From positions 1 through 60,181 of the forward strand of contig CAJAYT010000054.1 of assembly GCA_903949285.1 (NCBI GenBank): DNA of 60,181 nucleotides, read 5' to 3'. Position 1 is the stretch's first letter. Every line of letters starts with the position of its first letter. This DNA comes from an uncultured Burkholderiales bacterium (GTDB lineage: Bacteria; Pseudomonadota; Gammaproteobacteria; Burkholderiales; Burkholderiaceae_C). Below, piece by piece: positions 19,810 through 28,956 of this stretch. The position numbers and the translations under genes are program-made. The notes under the pieces are model-generated. The model saw only the letters and a list, made by a program, of their open reading frames with translations. It did no database searches and was not told where the DNA came from.

Positions 19810-20808
19810 ATGAAACGTCGTTCAACCCTTAAAACTTTACTTGGTGCAACTGGTCTTACGACTGGTCTTTTTGGTTCCTTCTCGGACAACGCTCTGGCTG
19901 AGGCCCCCTACCCCAATAAGCCCATTAAATATATCGTCCCGGTCTCGGCAGGCGGTGGCAGCGACATGATTGGTAGGACCGTATGTGAGCGCTGGGGCCG
20001 CGCCCTGGGTCAAGCGATGATTGTGGACAATGAGGGCGGTGGTGGCGGCGTAATTGCGTGTCAAAACACTGCCAAGTCCGCCCCCGATGGCTATACGCTT
20101 ATGCAAGGCTATGTTGCAACGCTTGGGACGAGCCCAGCAACCCGAAAGAACTTACCCTACGACCCTATCAAAGATTTCACCCCAATAGGCATGATCGGTG
20201 GAACGCCCAATGTACTGGTTGTTCACCCCAGCGTTCCTGCCAAAAACCTCAAAGAGTTTATCGATTACATCAAGAAAAATCCCTCCCAAGTCAGTTACGG
20301 ATCTTCAGGACAGGGCTCGTTAACTCACCTTACTATGGAGCTCTTCAAGCAAGCCGAGGATAGTCCCATCGTTCATATTCCCTACAAAGGCATCGCACCA
20401 GCCTTTAACGATTTAATGGGCGGACAAACCCAGGCCATGTTCCCTGGGCTAGCAGCAGCGTTGCCGCACATTCGCTCAGGCCGTGTCAGGGCTATAGCAG
20501 TGACGGGCACGACTAGGAATAGCCAGCTCAAAGACATCCCGACTTTAGAGGAGTCAGGTCTTAAGGGATTTACGGCGCTTCAGTGGTACGGTGTATGCGG
20601 CCCCGCTGGAATGGCACCTGCAGTCGTTCGTCGACTCAACGAGACGTTGAAAATAGCTTTGAACGAACCCGATTTAAAGGAGAAAATGTCAGTAGAAGCG
20701 GTTGAACCCATGCCGATGACCCCCGATCAGTTTGCACAGTACATTAAATCTGATCTAGCCCGCTGGACCAAGCTTGCAAAAGACAGAAATATTGAATTGG
20801 ATAATTAA
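19810..20808 (+). CDS. Bug/TctC-family periplasmic solute receptor
   Basis: A tripartite tricarboxylate transporter-type receptor of the large Bug family of Burkholderiales; ligands are usually small carboxylates but cannot be read from the sequence. Starting at ATG 19810 gives 'MKRRSTLKTLLGATGLTTG', a twin-arginine-like signal peptide ending around 'ALA-EAPYP'. 'PNKPIKYIVPVSAGGGSDMIGR' is the family's N-terminal strand and phosphate-like loop. No tctA/tctB membrane genes are adjacent, as is common for orphan Bug receptors. It follows ftsY by 48 bp, yet function offers no link. Confidence 0.9.
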   Translation: MKRRSTLKTLLGATGLTTGLFGSFSDNALAEAPYPNKPIKYIVPVSAGGGSDMIGRTVCERWGRALGQAMIVDNEGGGGGVIACQNTAKSAPDGYTLMQGYVATLGTSPATRKNLPYDPIKDFTPIGMIGGTPNVLVVHPSVPAKNLKEFIDYIKKNPSQVSYGSSGQGSLTHLTMELFKQAEDSPIVHIPYKGIAPAFNDLMGGQTQAMFPGLAAALPHIRSGRVRAIAVTGTTRNSQLKDIPTLEESGLKGFTALQWYGVCGPAGMAPAVVRRLNETLKIALNEPDLKEKMSVEAVEPMPMTPDQFAQYIKSDLARWTKLAKDRNIELDN

Positions 20809-20969
20809 GGCTTAATGCAGCCAATCCCATAAAGCAAAGCTCAAACAACGCCTTAAATCGAGTCCCACGGGGCTCGATCAGTTTGGATGGGTTTATGGGT
20901 CGAATGGGTCTACGGTTCAAGTCGATAAAATATTTAATGAGTAATAATTAAATATCAATCAAATTATAA

Positions 20970-20998
20970 TTGATGATTTTTATCAATACTTTTATGCT
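20970..20998 (+). promoter_or_regulatory. Candidate sigma-70 promoter for rpoH
   Basis: TTGATG (20970-20975) and TATGCT (20993-20998) are separated by exactly 17 bp in an AT-rich stretch about 130 bp before rpoH. A second -10-like hexamer, TATACT at 21046-21051, lies just before the CIRCE box but has no good -35. Both are read by eye only. Confidence 0.4.
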
Positions 20999-21065
20999 AA
21001 ATTTTACCTAATATAGCAACAAAACATCACCCTACTAGTTAACCCTATACTGGAGGTGGTTTTAA

Positions 21066-21092
21066 TTAGCACTCTAAAGTCATGAGTGCTAA
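21066..21092 (+). promoter_or_regulatory. CIRCE operator (HrcA binding site) upstream of rpoH
   Basis: A perfect 9-9-9 CIRCE: TTAGCACTC (21066-21074), a 9-nt spacer, GAGTGCTAA (21084-21092). It ends 33 bp before the rpoH start codon and lies just downstream of a TATACT -10-like box, where bound HrcA would block transcription. CIRCE is known upstream of groESL in many bacteria; here it should place the heat-shock sigma factor itself under HrcA, whose gene is at 973-1980. Confidence 0.93.
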
Positions 21093-21125
21093 AATGAGGT
21101 TAACGTATTCAAAAGGAGTACACAT

Positions 21126-22076
21126 ATGACTAATCTAAGCCTAGCTAATCCAGGATCCACAAGCGCATCCGTGGCTAACCCATGGGCATTGGTGCCGCCA
21201 TTAGGAAACTTGGATGCCTATATCTCTGCTGTGAACCGTTTACCTATGCTCACGCTGGAGCAGGAACAAGAGTTCGCACGCAAACTCAAAGAGACCAATG
21301 ACTTAGAGGCCGCTGGTAAGTTGATCATGTCTCACCTGAGACTTGTGGTCTCAGTCTCCCGTCAATACTTGGGTTACGGTTTGCCCCACGCTGATTTGAT
21401 TCAAGAGGGCAACATTGGACTGATGAAAGCGGTACGCCGCTTCGATCCGGAACAAGGCGTTCGTTTGGTGAGTTATGCAATGCACTGGATCAAAGCAGAG
21501 ATTCACGAATACATTTTGCGCAACTGGAGAATGGTTAAAGTTGCTACGACCAAAGCACAGCGCAAACTCTTCTTCAACCTTAGGTCCATGAAGCAAGGCT
21601 TCAAATCCGACGAGAGCTCCAACACTGATGCGCCCACTCACCGCGAATGTTTAACTGAAGCGCAAATCGACTCAATGGCAAAGGATCTCAACGTCAAACG
21701 TGAAGAAGTCATTGAGATGGAAACACGGATGTCAGGCGGCGATGTCATCTTAGACCCTAGTCCAAGTGATGACGGGGACGAGACCTATGGCCCTATCTCC
21801 TATCTCACAGACATTCACAATGAGCCGACCGCTGTCATCGAATCTCATGAGCGTGACTTTATGTCCGGCGATGGGATCACGTCCGCCCTCAACGCGCTGG
21901 ACGAGCGAAGCAGAAAGATTGTTGAAGAACGTTGGCTCAAAGTCAACGATGACGGCTCAGGTGGTATGACACTACACGAACTTGCACAGGAGTTTGGTGT
22001 CAGTGCCGAGAGAATTCGCCAAATCGAGACTGCAGCCATGAAGAAAATGCGCACGACCCTAAGCGAGTTTGCTTGA
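21126..22076 (+). CDS. rpoH: RNA polymerase heat-shock sigma factor (sigma-32)
   Basis: Directs transcription of heat-shock genes. The 316-residue product contains the sigma-70 region 2 ('DLIQEGNIGLMKAVRRFDPEQG') and the RpoH box 'QRKLFFNLR' near 140-148, which separates it from RpoD and RpoS. Region 4 has a C-terminal helix-turn-helix 'LAQEFGVSAERIRQIE'. The ribosome site AGGAG is strong and well spaced. A perfect CIRCE operator lies upstream. Confidence 0.96.
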   Translation: MTNLSLANPGSTSASVANPWALVPPLGNLDAYISAVNRLPMLTLEQEQEFARKLKETNDLEAAGKLIMSHLRLVVSVSRQYLGYGLPHADLIQEGNIGLMKAVRRFDPEQGVRLVSYAMHWIKAEIHEYILRNWRMVKVATTKAQRKLFFNLRSMKQGFKSDESSNTDAPTHRECLTEAQIDSMAKDLNVKREEVIEMETRMSGGDVILDPSPSDDGDETYGPISYLTDIHNEPTAVIESHERDFMSGDGITSALNALDERSRKIVEERWLKVNDDGSGGMTLHELAQEFGVSAERIRQIETAAMKKMRTTLSEFA

Positions 22077-22248
22077 ATGACAGGTTAGGAATAAGGTTAC
22101 GCTTACTATTGCAGTTATTGTTACGCCCAGTCTCGTAAAAGTTGACCCCAAGGCCCATTCATTTAAACGGTTGGTAGCGATCTAAACGCTTGGTAACGCC
22201 AAGCGCCTTCAAACTCTTAGCCTCGCATCGCTTACTCGCGTTAGACGC

Positions 22249-22854
22249 TCAAGAGCCCTCTTTCAACAAGGAGTTAATATCCTGCATTAACTCTTCTGCG
22301 GGCATCCCATAACGGCTAAAGAGCCTTATTCTTCCCTGAGTATCAAAGAGATAAGTGCCTGCAGAGTGGTCCACCGTATAAATCTTTGGATCTTTAGCGG
22401 TACTGGCAACCTTTTTGTAATAAATCTTAAAGCTCTTGGAGATTTGCTCTAATTCTGCGGGTGCCGGACTGTATCCCAAGAAACCAGAATCAAAATTGGC
22501 CATATAGGCCTTCAATACCTCAGGCGTATCACGCTCAGGATCTACGGATACGAAAAGAATTTGCAACTTCGAGCCTGATGCTCCTAGATCTGCTTTTATT
22601 TTTGCAAACTCAGCAAGCGTCGTTGGGCAAACATCGGGGCACTGGGTATACCCAAAAAATAGCGCTACCACTTGCCCTTTAAAGTCCGCGAGGGTTCGCT
22701 CGCGTCCCTCTTGATCTTTGAAGATAAATCCCTGGGCGTAGTCTGCCCCCGTGATATCCACACTCTTAAATGTCAGCTTAGGGGAGCATGCGGCTACTAC
22801 AGCAATAAGTAGACAAAGCAGAGATCTGAATATGGTTTTCATAGGTTTAAACAC
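22249..22854 (-). CDS. SCO1/SenC copper chaperone for cytochrome c oxidase
   Basis: A membrane-anchored thioredoxin-fold protein that delivers copper to the CuA site. The N-terminus ends in a lipobox-like 'VVAAC', the copper-binding motif is 'CPDVCP' (CxxxC), and the distal His ('YTVDHSAGTYLFD') is present. It is the last gene of the cytochrome oxidase cluster, 12 bp after ctaB. Confidence 0.95.
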   Translation of the reverse strand: MFKPMKTIFRSLLCLLIAVVAACSPKLTFKSVDITGADYAQGFIFKDQEGRERTLADFKGQVVALFFGYTQCPDVCPTTLAEFAKIKADLGASGSKLQILFVSVDPERDTPEVLKAYMANFDSGFLGYSPAPAELEQISKSFKIYYKKVASTAKDPKIYTVDHSAGTYLFDTQGRIRLFSRYGMPAEELMQDINSLLKEGS

Positions 22855-22866
22855 ACCACAGGGGTA

Positions 22867-23757
22867 TTAAATATAGTGATCAACCAAAAGGGCTAGAAAT
22901 AAGAAACTCAAATGGTAGAGGGAAAATCTAAATGTTTTGCGAGCAAGCTCATCTGAGTAATTGCGCCATAAAGCATAAGCGTAAACACAAAACCAAATAG
23001 ACAAAACCAAAGCCGCGATCAAATAAAGCCAGCCACTCATTCGGTAGGCAAAGGGCATCAAACATGCAGCCATCAACACAAATGTGTACAGCAGTATCTG
23101 TAGGCGCGTGAACTCATTGCCGTGGGTTACGGGCAACATGGGCAGTCCCGCTTTCTTGTAGTCTTCAACCCTGTATAGCGCAAGCGCCCAAAAGTGAGGG
23201 GGTGTCCATAAGAAAATAATTAAAAATAAAATCAACGCCTCAGGTCCAACATCCCCCGTCATTGCAGCCCAACCGAGTACAGGGGGCATGGCTCCAGAGG
23301 CGCCTCCGATCACGATATTTTGAGGAGTCATGGGTTTCAATATAACGGTATAGATAACCGCGTAGCCCACAAAAGTTGCAAACGTCAGCACCATCGTGAT
23401 TGGATTGACCCAGACATATAAAACAATACTACCTAATGTTCCAAGCACCATAGATAACATTGCAGTCTCGTAGTCTGCAATATCCCCAGTTGCAGTGGGC
23501 CGCCAAGAGGTTCGCTTCATTCTTGCATCAATGGCTTTCTCTACCAAGCAGTTAAACGCTGCTGCAGCGCCGGCCACCAACCAAATGCCTAAACAAGCTA
23601 CGGCGCCCAGGCGTATGTCCGCCCAAGAGGGTACCCCGGGCACAGCGAGGACCATGCCTATGAGCGCGCAAAATACGATCAACTGAATGACACGCGGCTT
23701 GGTTAGCGTGTTGTATTGACGCCATTTGGCGACAGAGAAAAAAGCATCCACTCTCAT
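22867..23757 (-). CDS. ctaB: Protoheme IX farnesyltransferase (heme O synthase)
   Basis: Adds the farnesyl chain to heme b to make heme o. UbiA-family polytopic membrane protein of 296 residues: '[15 protein letters not shown]' is the N-x3-D-x2-D-like prenyl-diphosphate motif. It overlaps the end of ctaA by 4 bp. Heme O made here is the substrate of CtaA, giving heme A for the oxidase. Confidence 0.96.
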   Translation of the reverse strand: MRVDAFFSVAKWRQYNTLTKPRVIQLIVFCALIGMVLAVPGVPSWADIRLGAVACLGIWLVAGAAAAFNCLVEKAIDARMKRTSWRPTATGDIADYETAMLSMVLGTLGSIVLYVWVNPITMVLTFATFVGYAVIYTVILKPMTPQNIVIGGASGAMPPVLGWAAMTGDVGPEALILFLIIFLWTPPHFWALALYRVEDYKKAGLPMLPVTHGNEFTRLQILLYTFVLMAACLMPFAYRMSGWLYLIAALVLSIWFCVYAYALWRNYSDELARKTFRFSLYHLSFLFLALLVDHYI

Positions 23758-25127
23758 AGTGCACCCTTTGGTAGATCAATGGACTGGAAATCGACATCCT
23801 TTAACGCATGCCCCTGCGTGGGCCGAGGGTTACCTGGCGTAGATTTGGCCATCATCAATCCTACCGTTAAGACAATCACCAACGCAGCAGCACCTCCCGT
23901 ATGCATCACCGCTGCAATCAAAGGCCACTGGAAGATGACGTTAGAGATACCCGTCAACACTTGAAGCGCAATCAAAAGCCAAAGCAGTTGAGCCAGCGTT
24001 TTGTATTTCTCATCCTTTCGAAGTACAAATCCTAGCGCACACACAAAACTAAACACTACATAAGCCGTTAAGCGGTGCGTGTAGTGAATGGCCGTTAAGG
24101 CCTCAAAATTAATATTCAAACCCATTGATGTGAGTCCAAGCGGTCGCCAGATCTCAAACCCCTGGGTAAAATTCATCAATGGCCACCAACTGTTTTGGCA
24201 CAACGGAAAACTGGTGCAAGCTGTCACTGCGTAGTTTGTGCTTACCCAACCACCTAGCAAAATCTGCATGATCACAAGGATCAAACCAGTAATGAGCAAC
24301 TGGGGGAGATAAGGCTTAGTACCAACACTTGCGCCAGCTTGACTCACTTTGCTGAGCGCTTGCGCCACCTTATCCATGTGCTTTGAATGACCAGAGTCAG
24401 TGCTGGATTGGCGGTTTAGATGATCAACAACATCTTTAAGTCCGCTCAGGGTCGAATCGACCCAAGCTCTTTGGGCCATTGCAAAGCGTGTGAGAAGTAT
24501 CAAAAGTACGATTGCCCCTAATAAATGCATGGTCACCACAGCGGGGAACAAACGCATCGTTACAGTGAATGCACCAAAGGCCCCTTGTACACAGACCCAA
24601 AGCAAAATAATCATGCTTTCTACTTTTAAAGATTTAGGGTACTTTTGAGAGACGGTGAATAGTGCGATAGTCAATATCAAAACACCAACACCCGTAGCCA
24701 AGTAACGATGAATCATCTCGATCCACGCTTTGACGTGCGTGACAGGACCCGTGGGCATGAGCGCTTGCGCTCCCTCAATCATCGCATCTGCGCCGCTTGG
24801 ACTGCCGTGGCCATAGCAACCGGGCCAGTCCGGACAACCCAGGCCTGAATCGGTCAATCGGGTAAAGGCACCAAAGATCAGCAGATCGAAGGTTAAAAAC
24901 AAGGTGATTTGTGACAAGAGTAACAAACGTTGACGACTTCTCAATTGCTGCAACTCTTCATCCGTGTTTCGCGCTGTACCCAACGCCTGTTGATCGGGTA
25001 AGAAAAGCATGTGATTGCGCCGAGTCTTCAACCAAACCCAACTAAGGGGACCAAGGGCAACAATAAAGCCCATGAGCGCTACGTTCAAGAGTGGCGCCAA
25101 ATTAACCAAAGAAGCACTGGTGATCAT
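23754..25127 (-). CDS. ctaA: Heme A synthase (COX15/CtaA)
   Basis: Oxidises heme O to heme A. Eight-helix membrane protein with conserved '[13 protein letters not shown]' and 'IHRYLA' and later '[12 protein letters not shown]' heme-ligand regions. At 457 residues it is longer than usual because of a hydrophilic Ser/Gln-rich loop of about 50-60 residues in the middle ('[15 protein letters not shown]'). The stop is directly adjacent to the upstream SCO-like gene. Confidence 0.95.
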   Translation of the reverse strand: MITSASLVNLAPLLNVALMGFIVALGPLSWVWLKTRRNHMLFLPDQQALGTARNTDEELQQLRSRQRLLLLSQITLFLTFDLLIFGAFTRLTDSGLGCPDWPGCYGHGSPSGADAMIEGAQALMPTGPVTHVKAWIEMIHRYLATGVGVLILTIALFTVSQKYPKSLKVESMIILLWVCVQGAFGAFTVTMRLFPAVVTMHLLGAIVLLILLTRFAMAQRAWVDSTLSGLKDVVDHLNRQSSTDSGHSKHMDKVAQALSKVSQAGASVGTKPYLPQLLITGLILVIMQILLGGWVSTNYAVTACTSFPLCQNSWWPLMNFTQGFEIWRPLGLTSMGLNINFEALTAIHYTHRLTAYVVFSFVCALGFVLRKDEKYKTLAQLLWLLIALQVLTGISNVIFQWPLIAAVMHTGGAAALVIVLTVGLMMAKSTPGNPRPTQGHALKDVDFQSIDLPKGAL

Positions 25128-25949
25128 CTAGTGTTTCTCACTGAGATTGGGCTGACTAGGGATTGGCTGGGTCTGAGGCTCAGGTGGATTAGGCTGCTCA
25201 AAAGTACCCTTAGGTAACACGCTACGTCCCGGCAAATCCCAGCTCTCAGATGCCCGCAAAAGCCGCTCTAAATCTCTACGCAACTTAGGGGCTGTATCGA
25301 TACCCAAGTGCGGCGGAAAGCGCATCATCCACTCCCCCATGGGGTCCACCAAATACAAGTGATCATCTAGCAATTGGTTCGCACCTGGTGCAAGCCACTT
25401 AGAGATGTCTGACTTTGACGCCCTGATAACCCAAGCATCCCCCAATCCCTTTAACACTTGCGGTGCAATTGCGCCCTCCCCAGTGACCAACCAAACTCGG
25501 TCAACTCGGTCTCGCTCTTTGCCGAGTGCGGTATGGATTTGTCTTTGAAAATAAAGATTTTGTTGACAAACACTATTACAACCTGAGTCGCCTACGCTGA
25601 CAAGCAGCCACTGCCCCTTCAGCTGAGTTAGGTTAATCAATTCGCTCGCAGAGTCACTAGCGGGATGCATGACCACGCGCTCTTGAATCGATGGTATCGA
25701 AAGTGTTGGTTGAATGAGTTCGCCGTAACTTTTCAAAGAAGTGGGACGAATGATGTAATAAGTGAGGTAGGACAGAGCAACCGGAGCGGCGCATATGATC
25801 AAGACACCAATCATAAAGAGGCGACCCTTAATTGTCCTCTTGGAATCAACTTGGAGCAATTCGTTCGGGTTAGGCAAATCGTAAACCGTCATCGATAAAG
25901 GATGATCGCTTACGGCGCTCTCGCTAGGTTGTTTAGAGTTTTCTTGCAT
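25128..25949 (-). CDS. Membrane-anchored SCO/thioredoxin-like protein
   Basis: A 273-residue protein with one N-terminal membrane helix (about 45-65, 'RLFMIGVLIICAAPVALSYL') and a periplasmic domain carrying a CxxxC pair ('GDSGCNSVCQQN', near 125) in a thioredoxin-like setting. A Pro/Gln-rich tail ends it. It lies between surf1 and ctaA, a place often held by a cytochrome oxidase assembly protein in Burkholderiales. A copper or redox role is inferred. The ATG at 25949 overlaps the surf1 end by 17 bp; an earlier start at 25994 is less likely. Confidence 0.82.
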   Translation of the reverse strand: MQENSKQPSESAVSDHPLSMTVYDLPNPNELLQVDSKRTIKGRLFMIGVLIICAAPVALSYLTYYIIRPTSLKSYGELIQPTLSIPSIQERVVMHPASDSASELINLTQLKGQWLLVSVGDSGCNSVCQQNLYFQRQIHTALGKERDRVDRVWLVTGEGAIAPQVLKGLGDAWVIRASKSDISKWLAPGANQLLDDHLYLVDPMGEWMMRFPPHLGIDTAPKLRRDLERLLRASESWDLPGRSVLPKGTFEQPNPPEPQTQPIPSQPNLSEKH

Positions 25950-26793
25950 GAATACGCGGTTTAATCCATTGAAACCATAAATAAAGAACTGCAATGAGTG
26001 CGCTTAACAAAAACCACTGCACTGCATAACCAAAATTCCTATCTGCACTGACTCCTTGCGCTGGAAGCTCCCTGATCAAACCCTCAGAAGGGGCTCCCAG
26101 TTGATGCACCACCGCACGTAGTTGGATACCAGTTTGTGCTTCAAATAAATGCAAATCGAAATTTTGCCAAATAGCACTTGTCGTGTAATTTGGACTCAAC
26201 GAGGCTTGGGCACCGGAGGTCTCATCCCTTCCAGTGCTTGCAGTGTCCGTTGCCGCTGCCGTTATGGTTGCATGAGCACCCCACAGCTCCAGCATCTTGG
26301 AGGGCGGCTCAACAACCAGGACCTCAATGTTAACGCGACCAAGGGGAGTTTGCACACTAACGGGCTTTTCAGAAGGATTAGCCGGATTCCAAGCCACCCA
26401 ACCTCGCTCTACCATCACCACGTCAGAAGAATTTAGTTTCAAAGGAGTCATCACCCAAAAGCCCGATCTGCCAGCGTGTGATCGGTTAGCAAGGTATATG
26501 GTCATTGACTCGATCCATTGGCCATTCAGGGTGATGCGCCGGTTCAGGTAAGCACTCTTATCGACCTCAGAGAGCCCAATGAACTCTTGCTGCTCCAACG
26601 CGGGCAGACTCATTTGTTTTGTCAATTGTTCTTGAATTTGAACCTTTTGATCCCCTCTTGACAATTGCCACTGCCCCAGCATCAAAGTCGCAACCACACC
26701 TATAAGCGCAGCCAATCCAATCACCACACGTTGAAGATGTGAGGTGGTTAAAGTCGAACTATTTTGAAGTTCCCTCGGCAATTTAAAAGGCAT
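25933..26793 (-). CDS. SURF1-family cytochrome oxidase assembly protein
   Basis: SURF1 helps insert heme a into subunit I. Two membrane helices flank a periplasmic domain: N-terminal 'VIGLAALIGVVATLMLGQWQLSRG' region and C-terminal 'NFGYAVQWFLLSALIAVLYL'. 'VMVERGWVAWNP' is the family signature. A Thr/Ala/Ser-rich insertion lies near 170-200. The ATG at 26793 is used rather than an upstream TTG. It is divergent from the DUF2909 gene. Confidence 0.93.
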   Translation of the reverse strand: MPFKLPRELQNSSTLTTSHLQRVVIGLAALIGVVATLMLGQWQLSRGDQKVQIQEQLTKQMSLPALEQQEFIGLSEVDKSAYLNRRITLNGQWIESMTIYLANRSHAGRSGFWVMTPLKLNSSDVVMVERGWVAWNPANPSEKPVSVQTPLGRVNIEVLVVEPPSKMLELWGAHATITAAATDTASTGRDETSGAQASLSPNYTTSAIWQNFDLHLFEAQTGIQLRAVVHQLGAPSEGLIRELPAQGVSADRNFGYAVQWFLLSALIAVLYLWFQWIKPRIHARKL

Positions 26794-26814
26794 TTTCAAG
26801 AGATAATCCCTGTT

Positions 26815-27036
26815 ATGGAAATCATAGTCATCATCGCATTCATCGCCATTATCGGAAGCTTAGGCGGAGCACTGTATTTCATGATCAAAGACGGTCAAGA
26901 CGGTAAGCCCAAAACAAGTCGAATGGCCAAGGCACTGGCATTCAGGATTGGCTTTTCAGTTCTACTCTTTATTTGTATTTTGGTTTCTTGGAAGTTGGGC
27001 TATATACAGCCTACAGGAATACAAGTCGGTCAGTAA
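26815..27036 (+). CDS. DUF2909 twin-transmembrane protein
   Basis: A 73-residue protein with two predicted membrane helices ('IIVIIAFIAIIGSLGGALYFMI' region, about 2-23, and 'FRIGFSVLLFICILVSW', about 43-60) joined by a basic loop. It resembles the DUF2909 family seen in betaproteobacterial cox clusters. It is the only plus-strand gene inside this cluster, divergent from surf1 and convergent with ctaE. The ATG at 26815 is chosen because earlier codons overlap the surf1 start. Confidence 0.8.
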   Translation: MEIIVIIAFIAIIGSLGGALYFMIKDGQDGKPKTSRMAKALAFRIGFSVLLFICILVSWKLGYIQPTGIQVGQ

Positions 27037-27135
27037 AGAAGTCCCTAAGAACTTAATTCCCTTTAGTGAACAACTAGGTACTGTCCTGAGGCAGCATTGT
27101 TCTTACACATTCAACAAAATACTTTCTTAAGAAGT

Positions 27136-27163
27136 AACAAAGGCCGCTCAAGCGGCCTTTGTT
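27136..27163. terminator. Bidirectional terminator between DUF2909 and ctaE
   Basis: A perfect palindrome, AACAAAGGCCGCT-CA-AGCGGCCTTTGTT, lies between two convergent genes. The A-rich left arm and T-rich right arm allow termination in both directions. It would separate the ctaC-to-ctaE transcript from surf1 and the genes beyond. Confidence 0.8.
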
Positions 27164-27191
27164 GATTTAGTCTATCTAGGGATCGACTGCG

Positions 27192-28073
27192 TTACATCCA
27201 GTAAACCAAAATGTATAGGCCTAACCAAACAACGTCAACAAAGTGCCAGTACCAAGCTGCACCCTCGAAACCGAAGTGCTGCTCAGGTGTAAAGTGTCCT
27301 TTTTGTAGGCGAAGCGTGATGATCAGTAGCATCAACATACCCATGAACACGTGGAAGCCGTGAAAGCCGGTCAGCATAAAGAACGTTGAGCCGTAGGCAC
27401 CAGATGTGAGCTTTAAATTCATCTCTGTGTAGGCATGATGGTACTCGTAACCCTGAACACCCAAGAAAACAAGTCCCAGCAGAACAGTCATCCACATAAA
27501 GATGATGGTATTTTTCCTATCATTGGCTCTAAAGAGGTTGTGGGCGATAGTGATGGTGATTCCAGAACTGAGCAGCAATGCTGTGTTAATGGTGGGCAAC
27601 CAAAAGGGTGTCATTGTCTGAAACGGCTCAATGATATTGGCAGGTGAAGCCGTTACGCCTGGCGCCACTGTTGGCCATACAGATTTGAATTCAGGCCATA
27701 AAACGGCGTTACTTAGGTTTCCAAGGGCTGGGACTGAGTGGACTCTCATCCACCAAAGCGCAGAGAAAAACGCTCCAAAGAACATCACTTCCGAGAAAAT
27801 GAACCAACTCATACTCCAGCGGAAGGACAAATCAATTTTGCGACCATATTGACCGCTTTGGCTCTCAGAGATGGATTCGCTAAACCACTGGAATAACACG
27901 AACAACCAAACCGCTAGTCCAAAGAACAGCGAGTACTTGCCCCAAGATACATCGTTAACCCACTGACTGGCGCCGAGGATTACAAAGAACAATCCAAAGG
28001 CTGCACTCGCGGGATGGCGTGAAGGCTCGGGCACAAAATAATAGGGCGTTCCGCCGTGGGAAGTACTACTCAT
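27192..28073 (-). CDS. ctaE: Cytochrome c oxidase subunit III
   Basis: A 293-residue, seven-helix membrane subunit of the aa3-type oxidase. 'FSEVMFFGAFFSALWW' and 'TGFHGFHVFMGML' with 'WYWHFVDVVWLGLYILVYW' at the C-terminus are diagnostic. The ribosome site AGGAG precedes ATG by 5 nt. It is preceded by the DUF2970 gene, which ends 12 bp upstream. Confidence 0.97.
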   Translation of the reverse strand: MSSTSHGGTPYYFVPEPSRHPASAAFGLFFVILGASQWVNDVSWGKYSLFFGLAVWLFVLFQWFSESISESQSGQYGRKIDLSFRWSMSWFIFSEVMFFGAFFSALWWMRVHSVPALGNLSNAVLWPEFKSVWPTVAPGVTASPANIIEPFQTMTPFWLPTINTALLLSSGITITIAHNLFRANDRKNTIIFMWMTVLLGLVFLGVQGYEYHHAYTEMNLKLTSGAYGSTFFMLTGFHGFHVFMGMLMLLIITLRLQKGHFTPEQHFGFEGAAWYWHFVDVVWLGLYILVYWM

Positions 28074-28085
28074 CTCAACTCCTAG

Positions 28086-28304
28086 TTAACTCGCAACAAC
28101 CAGATTAACCACTACGATCAATCCAATCACAAACAACAATGCCATCACCACACCTACCCCCAACAACTGCAGAGGCTTGATATTGGCGATGTCTTCTTGA
28201 AATCCACTACTCTTTCTGATACCAACAAAGGACCACATCACAGCGAAAATAGTCCTCAAAAAGTTATTTCTTTTCACAGGCTTGAGTGCATCAACTTCAC
28301 TCAT
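28086..28304 (-). CDS. DUF2970 small membrane protein
   Basis: A 72-residue protein: basic N-terminus, 'TIFAVMWSFVGIRKSSGFQED', then one membrane helix ('LLGVGVVMALLFVIGLIVVV'). DUF2970 proteins occur in betaproteobacterial cox clusters between ctaG and ctaE; their function is unknown. The start at 28304 overlaps the ctaG stop as ATGA and has a GGAGGAG site 6 nt upstream; another ATG at 28310 lies too close to that site. Confidence 0.88.
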   Translation of the reverse strand: MSEVDALKPVKRNNFLRTIFAVMWSFVGIRKSSGFQEDIANIKPLQLLGVGVVMALLFVIGLIVVVNLVVAS

Positions 28305-28930
28305 ACCCATCTCCTCCCGCCCTGGACCAAAAGGGGAACCGCCGGGTTACCCAAATCAGCCAAAGGAGACTTTGGCGCTGGTGGAATTTTACTTCCGACT
28401 TCAAAGAAGGTGTAGGACAAAGTAATGGTGTTGACCTCTTTGGATAATTTTGAATCGATCACAAAAACGACTGGCCACGACTTCTTCTCACCCGGTGCTA
28501 AAGTGTATTGGTTAAAGCAAAAACACTCTAATTTGTTAAAGTGCGCCGCTGCTTCCTTGGGTGCGTAACTAGGTATGGCCTGTGCGGACATTACTCTATC
28601 TTGAGAGTTTTGAAACTCATACATCACAGTTACCAACTCACCAGGATGGACTTGCATAGAGTTGGTCTCTGGCTTAAAAAGCCAAGGACCCCTTACATTG
28701 GTATCAAACTCTACAGTAATCGTGCGACTTGCATCAACCTGCGTGTTCTTTGGAACAACGTACCGAGCGTTCCCTGTTCCTACTTGTTCCTTTTCGCCCA
28801 AAGCCAAAATATTAATACCCGAATACTCACAAATTGCTTTATACATGGGGATCAATGCATAGCCAAAGCCAAACATAGCAAAGACTATGAAAACCAATTT
28901 ATAAAGCAGTTGTTTGTTGAGGCCGGACAT
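28301..28930 (-). CDS. ctaG: Cytochrome c oxidase assembly protein CtaG (Cox11)
   Basis: Delivers copper to the CuB centre of subunit I. One N-terminal membrane helix ('LVFIVFAMFGFGYALIPMY') and a periplasmic immunoglobulin-like domain with the copper motif CFCF ('KLECFCFNQ', about 133-136). 209 residues, usual length. It lies between the small assembly gene and DUF2970. Confidence 0.96.
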   Translation of the reverse strand: MSGLNKQLLYKLVFIVFAMFGFGYALIPMYKAICEYSGINILALGEKEQVGTGNARYVVPKNTQVDASRTITVEFDTNVRGPWLFKPETNSMQVHPGELVTVMYEFQNSQDRVMSAQAIPSYAPKEAAAHFNKLECFCFNQYTLAPGEKKSWPVVFVIDSKLSKEVNTITLSYTFFEVGSKIPPAPKSPLADLGNPAVPLLVQGGRRWV

Positions 28931-28956
28931 TAATAAGCTTACAAGTAAAAATGAGC

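Noticed and set aside
20857..20878. Hairpin ATCGAGTCCC/GGGGCTCGAT after the Bug gene
   Set aside because: Could be a terminator but has no T run; left uncalled.
22188..22204. Short hairpin GCTTGG/CCAAGC between rpoH and sco
   Set aside because: Only six pairs, no T run; likely chance.
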